A program made the translations under genes and the position numbers. Under the pieces are notes generated by a model. The model was not told the DNA's origin, made no database searches, and saw only the letters and a program-made list of their open reading frames with translations. Below are positions 19,822 through 31,467 of a stretch of 64,000 nucleotides of DNA, one piece after another. How positions within the stretch are numbered: position 1 is the stretch's first letter; every line of letters starts with the position of its first letter. This DNA comes from Erigeron canadensis (taxonomy: Eukaryota; Streptophyta; Magnoliopsida; Asterales; Asteraceae), in contig NC_057763.1 of NCBI RefSeq assembly GCF_010389155.1, forward strand, positions 9,114,649-9,178,648, written 5' to 3'.

Positions 19822-22095
19822 CTAAAATGGATCAGGATCACTTGACTTATCAGAACTTGACGTTGTAGAGTAATAGTGAGAAATGTGTCTGACAAGTGGA
19901 GGTAAGTCATCCGAATCAGAATCATCCGAATCAGAATCATGAACATGAGATGATGATGGTTGAACAACACTTTGAACTTGAGAGGAAGTGGCTAGAGGAT
20001 CAACACCTTGAGCTTGACTTTCAACTTCTTGTTCTAGCTCCCTCAGATTTGTAAGTCTTAACTGTTCAACCAATTCTTGATTTTGAGCTCCTCCTTGATT
20101 TTGGTTTTTTTGGGCAACTTCTTGAGTAATTTCTTGACCAACTTGTTCTTGTGTCTCTTAACCTCTCTAATATCTCTTAGATTCTCCCCCTCGGAGTGAT
20201 CATCAGGATCTTGATCATCCCGACGCCTTGAGATATTAGCCAGTCTACATTCTTGATCAAGCTCTTGGACTCGCTTTTGTAGAGCTTCAATTTCAGCCTG
20301 TTGTTCTAGCTGAGTACCTTTGGCTGACAAATATGCAAGAAGTGAATGAAAGATGGATCTTTTATGTAATGAAAGATGTGGTTCTTCATATCTCAACCGA
20401 TTCATAAGTGCAACAATAAGAGTATCGGTTGATAAACCACTGGTGGCAATTCTATTCGGAGAACAATCACTTAAGTATTCAGAATCAGATTCAGAAGAAG
20501 AACTGGAAGAATGATGTGGTGAATTCGATCTGGAAATGATTGTGGTGTTTGTGTTGGTGGTATTGTTGTTGTTGTTGTTGGAATAGTTTGAGGTGTTGGT
20601 GTTATTCGGGATGGTGTTGGAGTAGCTACTGGAGTACCAATGCGTAAAGTACCTCCAATACGCAATCTAGGTAATGGTGATCTTGTTTCTGAGGCGGGAA
20701 GTTTACCGGTGATGATGTTTCGTTAAACAAGTAATTCACTCCTTTGTCCTTTGATAACACCTTCAACAAAATGAGATATCAACCTTTGAGCCTCGGGTGG
20801 TAATGGAATATCAGAAACTGGCACATCAGTAGTCTCAAGTGATCCTACTGAGTGACCTGAAGACATCATGACTGTTTCAGGATTTCCTATTGATTCAGGA
20901 GTATGAACAACAGTTGATGATTCGGCTTCGCAACCAGAATCTTGTGGGAAATGGAGGTAAATAACACCGGTGTCACTTAGACGAACCGTTAAACCCAAAG
21001 CACGAAGAGCTGACGCAACAGATCGAGCTCAAAAGAACTCAAACTGTCGCACAACTGATCTAGCTACTAGGGCACCTTCGTTCAAAGCTGGCGTGATGTT
21101 AGCAATGGAAGGATTTCCAAACAATCCTCGAGAGGGCACAAGAGCCAATCTCTCTATGTTTGTTCCGGCAGCATCACATAGATGTGCATAGGGTATGACA
21201 ATCGGTGTCCTAAAGGTACTAGACACAAGTGCAGAAACGAAATTCAAAAGAGGGACAGATGTCTTTTGTGATTCACATTCACAGACTTTGAAGGAGAATG
21301 GAATGGAGTACGTGGTTTTTGCCCGTGCGAAAATGAGACGTCAGTCTGTTGAGAGACTTCCGCATGGCTTACGGATGTTTGTGCATGCGAGAGTTGGGAG
21401 CTCTCGTCTTCTACCCTACGGCGAACCCGGCGTTGAAAGACGTTTGATACTAAATGGAGGTCAACGTTTTCTTTTTGCCTTGCACCTAGCCTTGACCTCT
21501 CAACCTCTCCGATATTTTCAACCCCTCCCTCATTCCTTCCTTGTCCCTCCGGGATGTCCATAACATCATCAGCAAACTAATTTGCATCATCATCAGATGC
21601 ATCATCATCAGGAGTAAACACATTTTCTTGTTCAATTTCTTGAAATCGATTATACTCAAAGCGAAATTTCTTAAAGGTTTTTCGAATGTTTACTAGAATC
21701 GATTTCTTTCGGCCTTGAGTATATGTCGGTTGAGGAGATCGGATAAAGGATGATGAAGGTATGGTTGAAACAGATTGTGGTATAGTTGGTTGTTCAGGTG
21801 TTGTAATTGAAGGAAGTGGTGAAGATTGATGAATTGGTGATGATGGTCTTTGAGGTGATGGTGTTCGGGGTGATGGTGATCGTCTTAAATTAGTTGTTTT
21901 GGGGGGTGGTGATTGGATTGGTCTTGGAGACCCAGACACAGATATTGTCTCCTCAGAAGATGTAAGAGAAGAAGGTTCAGCAGGAGTTTTTCTTTTGAGT
22001 TTCTTTCCTTTTGATGAGCTCCCCTTCTTCTTCTTTTGATGCACTTGCTTACTCAATCTTAACACGAACATTTCACCTTTTTGTTTCTTTCTCAC
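19822..22095 (-). pseudogene. Accessory 3' ORF of element D, N-terminal and linker region
   Basis: Minus-strand pieces in order: a very basic start (KKKKGSSSKGKKLKRK, 22095 on), a Ser/Pro-rich tract, an unrecognised globular piece around 21250-20720 (for example PSRGLFGNPSIANITPALN), a Thr/Pro run (TPTPQTIPTTTTTIPPTQTP), a charged coiled-coil-like block (EIEALQKRVQELDQE, 20405-20058) and an acidic Ser/Asp stretch (HDSDSDDSDSDD) leading into domain 2. Stops and shifts separate them (for example TAG at 19822). Domain 1 is not recognisable; it probably lay upstream and was displaced by element J. The order Pro/Ser linker, coiled coil, acidic patch, domain 2 parallels E. Confidence 0.55.
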
Positions 22096-22149
22096 CTTTT
22101 TGGTTTTTTAAAGACACCACGTCATCTTGGTTTTTGTATTAAAAAGTTA

Positions 22150-23423
22150 GTTGATTGAAAGAGTTAGAAATTCCGAAGAATTTATCAAAAAGAGAATTGT
22201 CGTATATCAAATAGAATTAAAAGATCATCCACTTGGACTCCATGACACACATTATTTAGGTTGCATCTATATTAAAACCAATTCAACTTGTTGATTTTAT
22301 AACGAGGTAAAACAAAGAACTCACTAGTTGCCCACTTAGCTTATTACCCTATCCGACCCATTAACCAATTTTTCGACCCCTAAGTTCCAGTTACCACCTT
22401 CCCTATCAAGACCTACTAAATTGACGAATTTGTATTGTTATTGTAAACAATCTTGTCTATCGATTTTACCAAACCGTTAACACTTTGAATTCTATTATCT
22501 ATTGTTGTTTATTATCTTGTTACCACAAGTTAACACCTATCAATTGTACCCAATCGACTAGAATAATGTATTCCTAAACCTAGATACCTCTAAATCATTC
22601 ATACATTATCAACAAAACAGTAGATAAGAGCATAAGAACTCAAAACATTAAGATTACGACAAAACGTTTAACAATCAACTTGAATTCAAAAGATTATGCA
22701 ACCATTATTCAATGTGTCACTTCATCTCAGTGGATGATGAAGTTATTTAGCTAGACATAATCATAAATAAGTCACAAATAGTAAAAGAAAGAGTAAACAT
22801 CTTGTACCAAAGTGCAAAAGAGAATGAAAAGCTAAGAAAATCGACGTTTGAATGCCTTGAAACTCACGAGCAACCCTTAGATCTTGGTGGACGAAAAAGC
22901 TGCTGAATATTGCCTCAAAGAACCCTAAAATCGACTATAAGTGAATGTATATCGAATGGGAGGGTTTTGGTCTTGTATTTATAGTGAAATCTCAAAAGAA
23001 AATCTGCCGACCTAGTTTATGCGCCGCACATGATGGCTGTGCGACGCACAAACCTTACTTTCCTTATTTTGGGTGCCCGATATGCGCCGCATGCCCCTCC
23101 TGTGCGCCGCACAGGAACTTTTGCCAAATTCCCTGATCAAAATTCTTTCTTCTTGTGCGCCGCATAAACCTTCTGTGCGTCGTACAGATTGTCAGAACTT
23201 GCGAAACTTGTATTTTTCGACTTGTCTTCACTCGTACTCGTCCAAGACCCATCCTAATGCATCTTTTAACCTTCCAAATGCCCTTTCTAACCAATGTACC
23301 TGTTCTAAGCCTGAAATCACTAACAATACCATCAAAGCGTCGATTATACATGTAATTTGCACATAATTAAGCTTAAAACGACTTAGAAATGATATGGGAA
23401 TGTATATATAAATGGACATATCA
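22150..23423 (-). repeat. 3' LTR of element J
   Basis: On the minus strand it begins TGATATGTCC at 23423, right after the tract AAGTATGGGGGGATT. U3 carries six TGTGCGCCGCACA-like motifs (23019-23187), then TATAAATAC (22983-22975) and a leader with teloboxes. U5 runs to roughly 22136-22152. The inner boundary is uncertain, because no second LTR is available and the neighbouring element D is only known from its ORF; CAATCA (ending 22152) and TAATACA (ending 22135) are both possible ends. Confidence 0.7.
22975..23187 (-). promoter_or_regulatory. LTR promoter of J with GCGCCGC palindrome array
   Basis: Six near-palindromic copies with core TGCGCCGCA occur at about 23019, 23038, 23082, 23100, 23154 and 23173. 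The best is CTGTGCGCCGCACAG (23100-23114). The nearest copy lies about 36 bp upstream of the TATA box on the minus strand. Clustered, spaced copies just upstream of TATA are what a transcription-factor array looks like; the binding factor is unknown. A second array lies upstream of the 3' gene (28481-28639). Confidence 0.6.
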
Positions 23424-23438
23424 AATCCCCCCATACTT
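23424..23438 (-). other. Polypurine tract of element J
   Basis: The minus strand reads AAGTATGGGGGGATT, directly before the LTR. Two further AAGTATGGGGG copies with longer G runs occur upstream, at about 25278-25295 and 25554-25570. Confidence 0.75.
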
Positions 23439-25762
23439 AAGCCTTGCTTGTCCTCAAGCAAATACAAATTTCAAAACATTCATTCCCTTGGTTCTCAATT
23501 GCAAAACATGACATTAATCAAAAACAAGCAAAACCATAAAAATTGTTAAGCATTTTTAATTTTTAAATGAAAAATCGAAATGTTTGACAATACTTGAATG
23601 ATCTACAAGCCTCGAAAATACGACTAAGCACTTTAATCAAATGAAAGAAGAACATCTCAACTAACTTTCTCCAACTAACAAACTATTGGGTTGAAATATT
23701 GTTTCAATCACTCAAAGCCAAGTCGTGATGCATATATTTTAACCATAGGCTTGTAATAGAATCGTCCCTACGTCGCCATGGCGCTAGCACCATATAACGT
23801 CTATCAAAAGAGGTAATCAACGGTTGTAATGTACAATTCTAAAGGCTTACAAAGGTCATTAACAATGTGTATGGAAATTTAGGGATATAATTGGTGTTAA
23901 AAGAAAATAACACAACAATTAACAAAGTTTTACATATAGTCTAATCCAACACAACTCATATCACTAGTTGCCATCTAACCACAAACCAAAAGGCATTATC
24001 CCGACACTACTCCCTAATAGAACGATTAAAACCGACACCATTGTGGTATATCATTTTCAAACAACTTCTAACCACCAAATCTTGCTGACTTTAAATAAAC
24101 ATTGCCAACTTCAAATGAAAATTATAATCAATCAAAGAACACTTTGTTGGTTTAAACTTATGTACCAACTCTACATTGATTTGCCAAAGATGAGGGAAAT
24201 ACCAAATGACAGTCCAAGTTCGTTTTTCTTCTTTTCATTTTTTCATTTTTTCTGTATTTCATTATTCTCTCTCTCTCTCTCTCTTTTTTTTTTTTTAATG
24301 AACTACTTTTACCCTGTTTAATTGGTACCTCCTTTTATAACTTTAAAATTTGTTGACAAATCATAACTAATACTAATTAGAACAATCTAGACTTCTCCAT
24401 AATTATGACGAATCAATCCACCCCCATCAAAAGGAAATCTACCAACCCAACATAACCCCGACAAACCCAAATCATCCAACTAGTATAGGCAACTAATAAT
24501 CAACCAATGATTTCGACTATCTGTATGGTGAGGATAAGTTACATATTTAAGTGGATTTAAACACAAATGAAAAGTTAGGCTCAATATGTTTTCTAAGTGT
24601 ATCTTGCACTAAAAATGAGTGCAAACAAAGGTGTAAACAAGGGAAATTCACTAACCAATGTGATTAGCTACTAAAACACATGCATACGAACATGGTTAAA
24701 CAACGATAAACATAAACAAATGGTGAATAAACAAAGAAAACGGTTTTAATCCTAAATTTACCTCTTTATCATCTAGCAAACTACGGGACGATCAACTAAG
24801 ACAAGTTCTAGAATCAACGCAATCACCGACACACTCATATCAAAGAAAGAAATAAACGGAAGTGGAATAAATTAACCTCAAACTTGCACGTCATAGTTCA
24901 AAACTCTAAAAGAGACTCTTACTTCCGGATAAATCCAAAAGCCTATGAGAGGGACAAATTTACAAGGCAACTAAACCAAAACCGTAACATCTATCAAATC
25001 TATAAATGAATTAAAATCTCACATATTTGGGTGTTTTGTGGTAGAGTGTGCTAGTCATGTAATCAATCCCGAATGGATTTGTCTTAACGATCATTCAAAA
25101 CACATTTCACAATTTAAAACAGTTTTACCAAAGGGAATATAGCTCAATTACTTACTAGTATGATTAAATCTTAAATGACAAAGTAATTAAAATATAGGAC
25201 AAGCAATCAAAAGTTAAAAAATTACTCAAAAATCATCAAAAGGTCTCAACTTCACCCGGCTTTTTCCTATTTACCTACCCCCCCCCCCCATACTTGAGTT
25301 GTACAATGCCCCCATTGCACAATGAACTAAAGACAATCTATGGGAAATAGGTAAAAGCAAAAATAAAAGAATCTCAAAAACTTGTCGGATGTTGGTAATG
25401 TTTGTATGCTCGGTAGAATAGTCAAAAATGAATGGGCCCTGAACTTACTGCCAGCATATGCACACTAATTGTTCCTCTCTAAATGCATAAAACACAACCA
25501 AAACTAGAACATAATAATCATTAGAACATAAGTCGAATTTAAACTACCAACCACCCCCCCCCCCATACTTATTGTTCACCCTACATAAACCAAATAAACT
25601 ATCCTAAATACGGAAAAAAATAAAGTGTTAAGGTGCCAACAAAGGCATTACAAACTAAACTTAAAACAAATGTCAGGATGAACCAAATATAACCAAACTT
25701 AAAGTGTTAAGATCCAAACAATCCAAATGTCAGGATGAACCAAATATAACCATGATGACTCA
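23439..25762 (-). other. 3' noncoding region of element J
   Basis: 2.3 kb between the 3' ORF and the polypurine tract. I see no credible gene. It includes two extra AAGTATGGGGG tracts (25278-25295, 25554-25570), a (CT)n run near 24270 and a 28-bp direct repeat (25668-25695 and 25725-25752, beginning AAATGTCAGGATG). Long 3' noncoding regions are normal in Athila elements. Confidence 0.6.
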
Positions 25763-25801
25763 ATGCCCACGGAAACCGGCACCGCCATCAATCATAACAC
25801 A

Positions 25802-27502
25802 TCAAAACTCAGGAGGAGGGAAAATAGAATCCACACCGTCTCCTCCAGCATGACCATCACCCTCAGAAAAGAAATCTCCACCCGGAATAATGTTTGGCGT
25901 ACCCATAATAGATCGCCCTCCAGCCTCGTCTCCCACCGGTGTATGATAGCTAAAGTAATTCCCCTGATAACGGGGAGCACCGGTGTACATACCAAAACCC
26001 AAGGACTGGGATGCAGGGTCAAATGGGGGAGGTTGGAAGCGATATTGCTCCTGCTCGTATCCCTGCTGAGGGAAAAAGAAGTCAAAAGCACGCTCGCTGG
26101 GAGGCGTGATCTCCGGAGGAGTATAACCAACAAACTCAGTATGCTCAGACTCTGGAAGAGACTCATTCTGCTGCCTATGATGTTTTTCCATCTGTCTCTC
26201 CCAAAGTGGACGATAATGCTCCTGCTGGTCCACCACTCGATGTAACATACCAGTCATCGAGCGAGTCTGATCAAGTATCAAATCCATCAAACCCTTGCAT
26301 ACCAAAAAGATGATTCTGCAAAGAAGAGAAGTCAAAAGCAGATGATGAAGAAGATGCACCACCCGTGAACCTAGGCTCACTAGTACCATCCTCACGACGT
26401 CTCCTCCTATCCGGTCTCTGATCCCCCTCAACATTACCAATAAAAGTATCACAGTTATTAACCGTGACAACCAAACCAGCCCGTCTCAAATCATCCAAAC
26501 CAAATGACAAACAAGGTATCCTATTAAGCCCCATACTAGGCCTCAACCCATCCACATTCAACAGCCCAAAAATCAAAGAAATATAATTCCCGCAGAAAAG
26601 TTCAGGATCTTGGTGGGTCGCCATGTATCGAGCTAAAACATAAGGATCACAAGCATATCAAGAATCTCCCCTCTCCTTAAACAATCTCATCAACCAAACA
26701 ACCTGAGGTGTGACCTTGTCAGCATGGTCACCCCTCTGTAGAAAACAATGCATGATCAACTTATGCATAACACGCATCAAAGGATCCTCAATCTCTGTAT
26801 GCCTACTAGAAGATGACTTAACATCCCCCGACCCTCCAAGCTCTCTCCAAAAAGCATTAACATCACGATAATCATCAAAACCAGAGACTCCCTTATCAAA
26901 AACTCCATTAAGAAGGAAGTCATAGCCATCAATATCCGACAAAGATCTCTCACCCAACATCCCCATCAAATAAGCAAATTCAGGTACAGAACAATGCCTT
27001 TGTATCCCACCAGCCTTGAAGTGAATAACCTTTTTTGTGTAGAACTCACTTCCATTCAATCTAGTATCAACCCGAATTGTGCTCAAAAACTCTAAGCACC
27101 ACTCTCTAACCGGTGGATAATCACAATCAAATGCTTCTTCCCACATCCTATAAGCTTTTACTTGACCATTGGAATTCCTATACTTACATTGCATCATCCC
27201 TTTCAATTCAGTAGCAATCCCCAAAGTTTCAAAATCTCTCCAATTAACTATCTTGGGTTGCATAACCCCATGGTAACGAATCTCTTGAAATTTGTTAAGA
27301 AAATGGATTCGTTCTCGCCCTTCCGAACCCGGGAATGTTAACCAAACATGAGTATCAGCCCGAAGATTTTCTGCCCTAGAATCCAATGGCATATCCTTAT
27401 AAGTGAATGGATCGCTAGGCTCCGGATTTGTATAATCGTTTCCTTCAATAATTCCCGGAACAAAACCGGGGCACTTGATGAAGAAGCCACTGCCTTTCCT
27501 CT
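25802..27502 (-). pseudogene. Athila-type 3' ORF of element J
   Basis: This is the gene after pol, in the position called env-like in Athila elements. Minus-strand reading after a splice-acceptor-like TTTTTGCAG: a Ser-rich start (GKAVASSSSAP), then MPLDSRAENLRADTHVW, F..K...IRYHGVM.PK.V.W..FE.LG, and PPVREWCLEFLSTIRVDTR....EFYTKKVIHFKAGG with VPEFAYLMG, then NAFWRELGG, IEDPLMRVMHKLIMHCFLQRGDH. The LEFLST...F...G....S..EFA..MG pattern fits the ATHILA ORF family. The tail is Pro/Gln/Gly rich. Breaks: a frameshift near 27450, TGA at about 26657, a shift near 26275. No transmembrane segment is obvious, so envelope function is doubtful. Confidence 0.75.
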
Positions 27503-28942
27503 CTGCAAAAACACACAAAACATTCATATAATCACAGTAGAACTTCAAAAATACCACAAACAAACCAAAACAATCACGAAAGATCAAAAATCCAGCAAAC
27601 AGACAGTCTGTGCGGCGCACAGAACCAATATCCAGAAATTATTTTTTTTTTGTTTTTCTTGCATTTTTATCCACTTAAATCACTTCCCACCTAAATTCAA
27701 ATACTATTCAATCATCTTCAAGATCATACCCACATCAACAAAAGTCAACTTGACCTTTCCTAACCAATTTCGAATCCCCCCAACCAAAACAGAAATGTTT
27801 TTCACAATTAATAACAAATTAAAGAAACCCAAACCTTAAACATCATCAAACATCAATTTCCCCCAAACTTAACTCATACTCAAGAACCCTAGTTCCAAAT
27901 TAGAACATAAATTATGCAATTAATCCAAATCGAAACTAGATACAATCAATTAAAGCATATTCAAACCATTCCCAATCAATGACAATCAAAAGCCCCAAAC
28001 TTTTTCGAATTTCTTATGAACCCTAAATCCGAATATTTCAAATTAAACAGAAATTACTTGTTAAAATCAATTGCATTCATCATTTAAAACATAACCCATA
28101 ACAAAGAATCAAGTAATTTTGTTTCAATTGAAATTAAATTTGAAAAATCTTGAAAATTTTCAGACCTATCTCCTCCTACAATGCAAGAAACCAATGGAAA
28201 GAGATAGAGGGAGAGAAACATACCTTGGATGTGCGAACCATGATGCTTAAACAAGAAAAACAAGAAGAAAATTCGAAAATATGGGGGAATTTCGGTTTGA
28301 TTTGAGAGAAAAAAAACAAGAACAATTTGCAATAAGTTATATTTGTTTGTGTGTGTGTTTCAATCGACCAGGAGTCTAAACAAAAGAATGGCCAAATTTC
28401 GTGGGCCCCCATTTATCCAATAGCAATCCACATGCAAATTAAATTCAAGTCAAACGAGTCAAACCCCAGTCAAACCCATCCATGCGGCGCACACAAGGAC
28501 TGTGCGGCACACAGAATGCTTTTTCAAAAATTCCATTTGTAAAATTGGCCCGATATGTGGCGCATGAAGCATATATGCGGCGCACACAAACTTTTTCAAA
28601 ATTTTTTGTGACAATTGTTCCATTCTATGCGGTGCACAAACCCTTTTTACGACACTAGAAACTTACCTTGGCTCGTTTTGACTTACCATAATACCTCTGG
28701 ACACTTTGGAACCTGCACATCTCAACAAAAAGCTATAAAAACGAAAAATAAACATAACTAAACTAACAAAACAATAATCTTCTTGTTTTTTTTCGATTTT
28801 TCAAATGTTTTTGGATTTTTCAATATAAGGAACGAAAAATGAAATAAACTAAAAACACACGGGTTGCCTCCCGAGAAGCGCTTAATTTATTAAGGAGTCG
28901 TTAGCTAGACTCACATCCCCAATTACTTATCAATTTAATAAA
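27503..28942 (-). promoter_or_regulatory. Intergenic region of J with internal promoter-like array
   Basis: Between integrase and the 3' ORF. Near 28856-28880 the minus strand has CGGGAGGCAACCCGTG, a sequence typical of the end of Athila pol regions. Five TGCGGCGCA-like motifs follow (28481-28639, at about 28482, 28500, 28554, 28573, 28626), then an ATTGG (CCAAT) box, a TATA-like AAATATAAC (28347-28337) and a pyrimidine-rich leader. A strong acceptor TTTTTGCAG ends at 27503. One more motif (TCTGTGCGGCGCACAGA) is at 27607-27623. The arrangement copies the LTR promoter. Transcription from it is inference. Confidence 0.5.
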
Positions 28943-29981
28943 ATGGAAGTTGATCAACCACAACTCCCTCATCACAAGACTCTTCATTAAAAACCTTCAA
29001 CCTATGGCCATTGACAATAAATGTTTCCCCATTCCCCTTATACAATTCTAAATATCCCGAAGGATATATATGTGACATAGGGTCCCATCCATCTTGAAGT
29101 CAATTTAGGTTGTTTCAACTTAAACTTTGAAATGAACAACAAAACTTTATCACCTACTTTGAAATCTTTCTTTCTCAACCTACGATCATGCCAAACCTTT
29201 GTCCTTTCTTTATAGAGCTTCGAATTTTCATAAGCATGCAATCTTAACTCATCTAACTCATTCAATTGTAACATTCTTAACTTACCACTTTCAATTAAAT
29301 CCATATTACAATTCCTAAGAGCCAAATAAGCTTTATGCTCTATTTCTAAAGGCAAATGGCATGTTTTCCAATACAACAACCTATAAGGTGTAGTCCCAAG
29401 TAGAGTCTTAAATGCGGTCCTAAAAGCCCATAATGCATCATCTAATTTCTTTGACCAATTTTTAGGATTATCACCTATGGTTTTCTCTAAAATTCGTTTT
29501 AAAGCCCTATTTGTATTTTCTACATGGCCACTCGTTTGCGGGTGATAAGCAGTAGAGAAACGGTGATGAACACCATACCTCTCCAACACCTTAGCAAGTT
29601 GGTGATTCGCAAAATGAGTTCCACGATCACTTATTAAGGCCTTAGGACAACCAAAATGACAAAACAATTGTTTCAAAAAATCTATCACAACCCTTGCATC
29701 ATTTGTTGGCAAGGCCTTAGCCTCGGCCCATTTAGACACATAATCAACCGCCACTAAAATGTAAAGACACTTATTTGAAGGCGAAAAGGGTCCCATAAAA
29801 TCAATACCCCAAACATCAAAAATTTCACAAACCTGGATAAAGTTTTGAGGCATCTCATCTCTCTTTGTGATGTTCCCTTGACGTTGACACGCATCACAAG
29901 TATCCACCAAAGTTTGAGCTTCCTTGAAAATCGTTGGCCAATAAAAACCTGCATCAAACACTTTCTTACTAGTAACGGAAG
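28943..29981 (-). pseudogene. Integrase of element J
   Basis: Minus-strand Ty3/gypsy integrase. The catalytic core is well preserved: first Asp in GIDFMGPF, second Asp in [12 protein letters not shown], Glu in [11 protein letters not shown]. The C-terminal region keeps [22 protein letters not shown] and SRWMGPY, the GPY-like module. The zinc-binding N-terminus has lost its HxxxxH part: the text passes from an incomplete GGETRLT directly to [18 protein letters not shown], keeping only the later CDACQ. A frameshift near 29040 precedes the final 30 codons. It lies next to a 104-bp tandem duplication. It cannot be active as written. Confidence 0.85.
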
Positions 29982-30189
29982 GTCAAACGAGTCTCTCCAC
30001 CCGCAACACATCTTCTAATCATTCGATCTGCACAAACACGAAACAAATAGGGTTCTTCCCAATAATAATGCTTAACGTCGGAAAAGTCAAACGAGTCTCT
30101 CCACCCGCAACACATCTTCTAATCATTCGATCTGCACAAACACGAAACAAATAGGGTTCTTCCCAATAATAATGCTTAACATCGGAAAA
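29982..30189. repeat. 104-bp tandem duplication in element J pol
   Basis: 29982-30085 and 30086-30189 are the same sequence with a single base difference by eye (CGTCGG versus CATCGG). The unit covers the RNase H-integrase linker and the start of the integrase zinc region. Because 104 is not a multiple of three it shifts the frame. Near identity says the duplication is recent or is an assembly artefact. Confidence 0.85.
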
Positions 30190-30247
30190 GAACTTTTTCC
30201 TTTGTTGATTTGTCCATCCTTTCGGAATTACCCCTGCAACAAGATAA

Positions 30248-30890
30248 TTAGCAAAATCCGCATACCATGGAAACATTAGATACAATACTCATCAAAGACT
30301 CATTCGGGAAGGTATCATCAATATCATCTCCCCTTGGTTCCTCACGGTGAGGATCCTCTAACCTACTTAAGTGATCGGCCGCCAAATTTTCAGCCCCTCT
30401 CTTATCCTTTATCTCTATGTCAAACTCTTGTAAAAGCAAGACCCAACGTATGAGACGAGGTTTAGCATCTTGTTTAGCAAACAAGTAGTTAAGGGCTGAA
30501 TGATCGGTAAAAAGAATGGTCTTACTAAGTACCAAATACGACCTAAACTTATCAAATGCATACACCACAGCAAGCAACTTTTTTTCAGTAGTAGTGTAAT
30601 TCTGTTGAGCACTGTTAAAAGTCTTACTAGCAAAATAAATAGGACGGAAATGATTACCTTTTTGTTTCCCTAAAACAGCTCCAACTGCAAAAATCACTCG
30701 CATCACACATTAGTTCAAAAGGTTGAGACCAATTAGGAGAAACCATAATGGGTGAGTGAGTTAAACAATCTTTAAGTAGTTCAAATGCCTTTACAGAATC
30801 CGAATTAAACACAAAAGGCACACCTTTTTCAAGCAAACAAGTCATAGGTCGGGTTATCTTTGAAAAATCTTTAATAAACCTACGGTAAAT
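30248..30890 (-). pseudogene. RNase H of element J
   Basis: The gypsy-type RNase H that follows RT in pol. Visible motifs: FELMCDASD (first catalytic Asp), a shifted segment, then [38 protein letters not shown] with the catalytic Glu, and [11 protein letters not shown]. It ends [18 protein letters not shown], the usual link to integrase in Athila. The upstream part (KAFELLKDCLTHSPIMVSPNW) is the RT connection. A frameshift lies between the first Asp and the rest near 30690. It is partner to the RT in making double-stranded DNA, but RT is deleted here. Confidence 0.8.
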
Positions 30891-31452
30891 AATTTCAGAG
30901 ATAGGATAAATAATGGACCGGACTTACCCATGGACTGTCAGAGATAGGATAAATAATTTCAGCATCTACAAGTTTTATTATCTCTTTCTTAACGACATCT
31001 TTCATAATCAGATTTAGCATCCTTTGTCTTTGAACACTCGGTTTGAAATTTCCATGCAAATTAATCTTATGTTTGCAAATTAATCTTTTATGAGCCTTCA
31101 ACACAGTCATTAACTTACCTTTTTCATCATCCAAAAGTGATGATGATATGATAATGGGAAGAAGTGACTTACCTTCGAGTAATGCATATTCCAAGTACTC
31201 GGGAAGTGGCTTGAGCTCCAAATTGCTTGGTGGATTGTCCACCGAAGTTTCAATCTTCAAACCATCCCTCTCAATCTCCTCAAAAGTCTCATCCTCCGGT
31301 GGTGACTCATTTGTGTTTAATTCCATGATCTCTTTCACCATATCCGCAACCATCACTTGCTTCTCTTCACTACAAGCAAGCAAAGCTTCTCCTTCATCCG
31401 TGTCCAAAAAATTCATCAATTCCGTTTCCAAAGCTTCATCCTCGTCAATCAC
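30891..31452 (-). pseudogene. Protease-RT linker and RT remnant of element J
   Basis: About 185 codons. An acidic linker (MIDEDEALETELMNFL) leads into LKPLPEYLEYALLEGKSLLPIIISS, the well known Athila/Tat approach to RT, and then INLHGNFKPSVQRQRMLN and I.PISDSPWVSPV. At that point the frame leaves RT, and the next recognisable text is YRRFIKDFSKITRPM at the far end of RT. The palm, including the catalytic DD, is therefore deleted. The sequence CAGAGATAGGATAAATAAT occurs twice at the break (30897-30915 and 30939-30957), which points to repair by short homology. Confidence 0.8.
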
Positions 31453-31467
31453 ATCAATCCTGAAACA

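Larger units (their letters stand above)
18130..22150 (-). mobile_element. 3' part of SIRE-like Ty1/copia element D
   Basis: Minus strand: long accessory ORF (about 22120-18565), short untranslated region, polypurine tract (18399-18388), and a short 3' LTR (18387-18130). Its left edge lies in domain 1 of element 2, with the flank CGAAT on the minus strand as the likely duplication. Its right side ends where the LTR of Athila-like J begins, near 22150. Pol is not visible. Confidence 0.78.

Noticed and set aside
21195..21563. Plus-strand open frame of 122 codons
   Set aside because: It is the antisense shadow of the accessory ORF of element D; its minus-strand partner carries the charged composition seen throughout that gene.
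23019..23187. Regular TGCGCCGCA copies as a CRISPR-like array
   Set aside because: Repeats are only 9-15 bp, imperfect and unevenly spaced, lie in a plant LTR, and no cas gene exists. A promoter motif array explains them better.
25278..25570. Two poly-C runs as assembly or sequencing errors
   Set aside because: Run length may be inexact, but both are followed by the same ATACTT as the polypurine tract at 23424, so they are real repeated tracts.
25763..26245. Plus-strand open frame of 160 codons
   Set aside because: Antisense to the Athila 3' ORF tail of J, whose Pro/Gln-rich coding strand is minus.
25802..27502. Calling the Athila 3' ORF an envelope gene
   Set aside because: No signal peptide, cleavage site or transmembrane helix is visible. 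Position alone does not justify the name.
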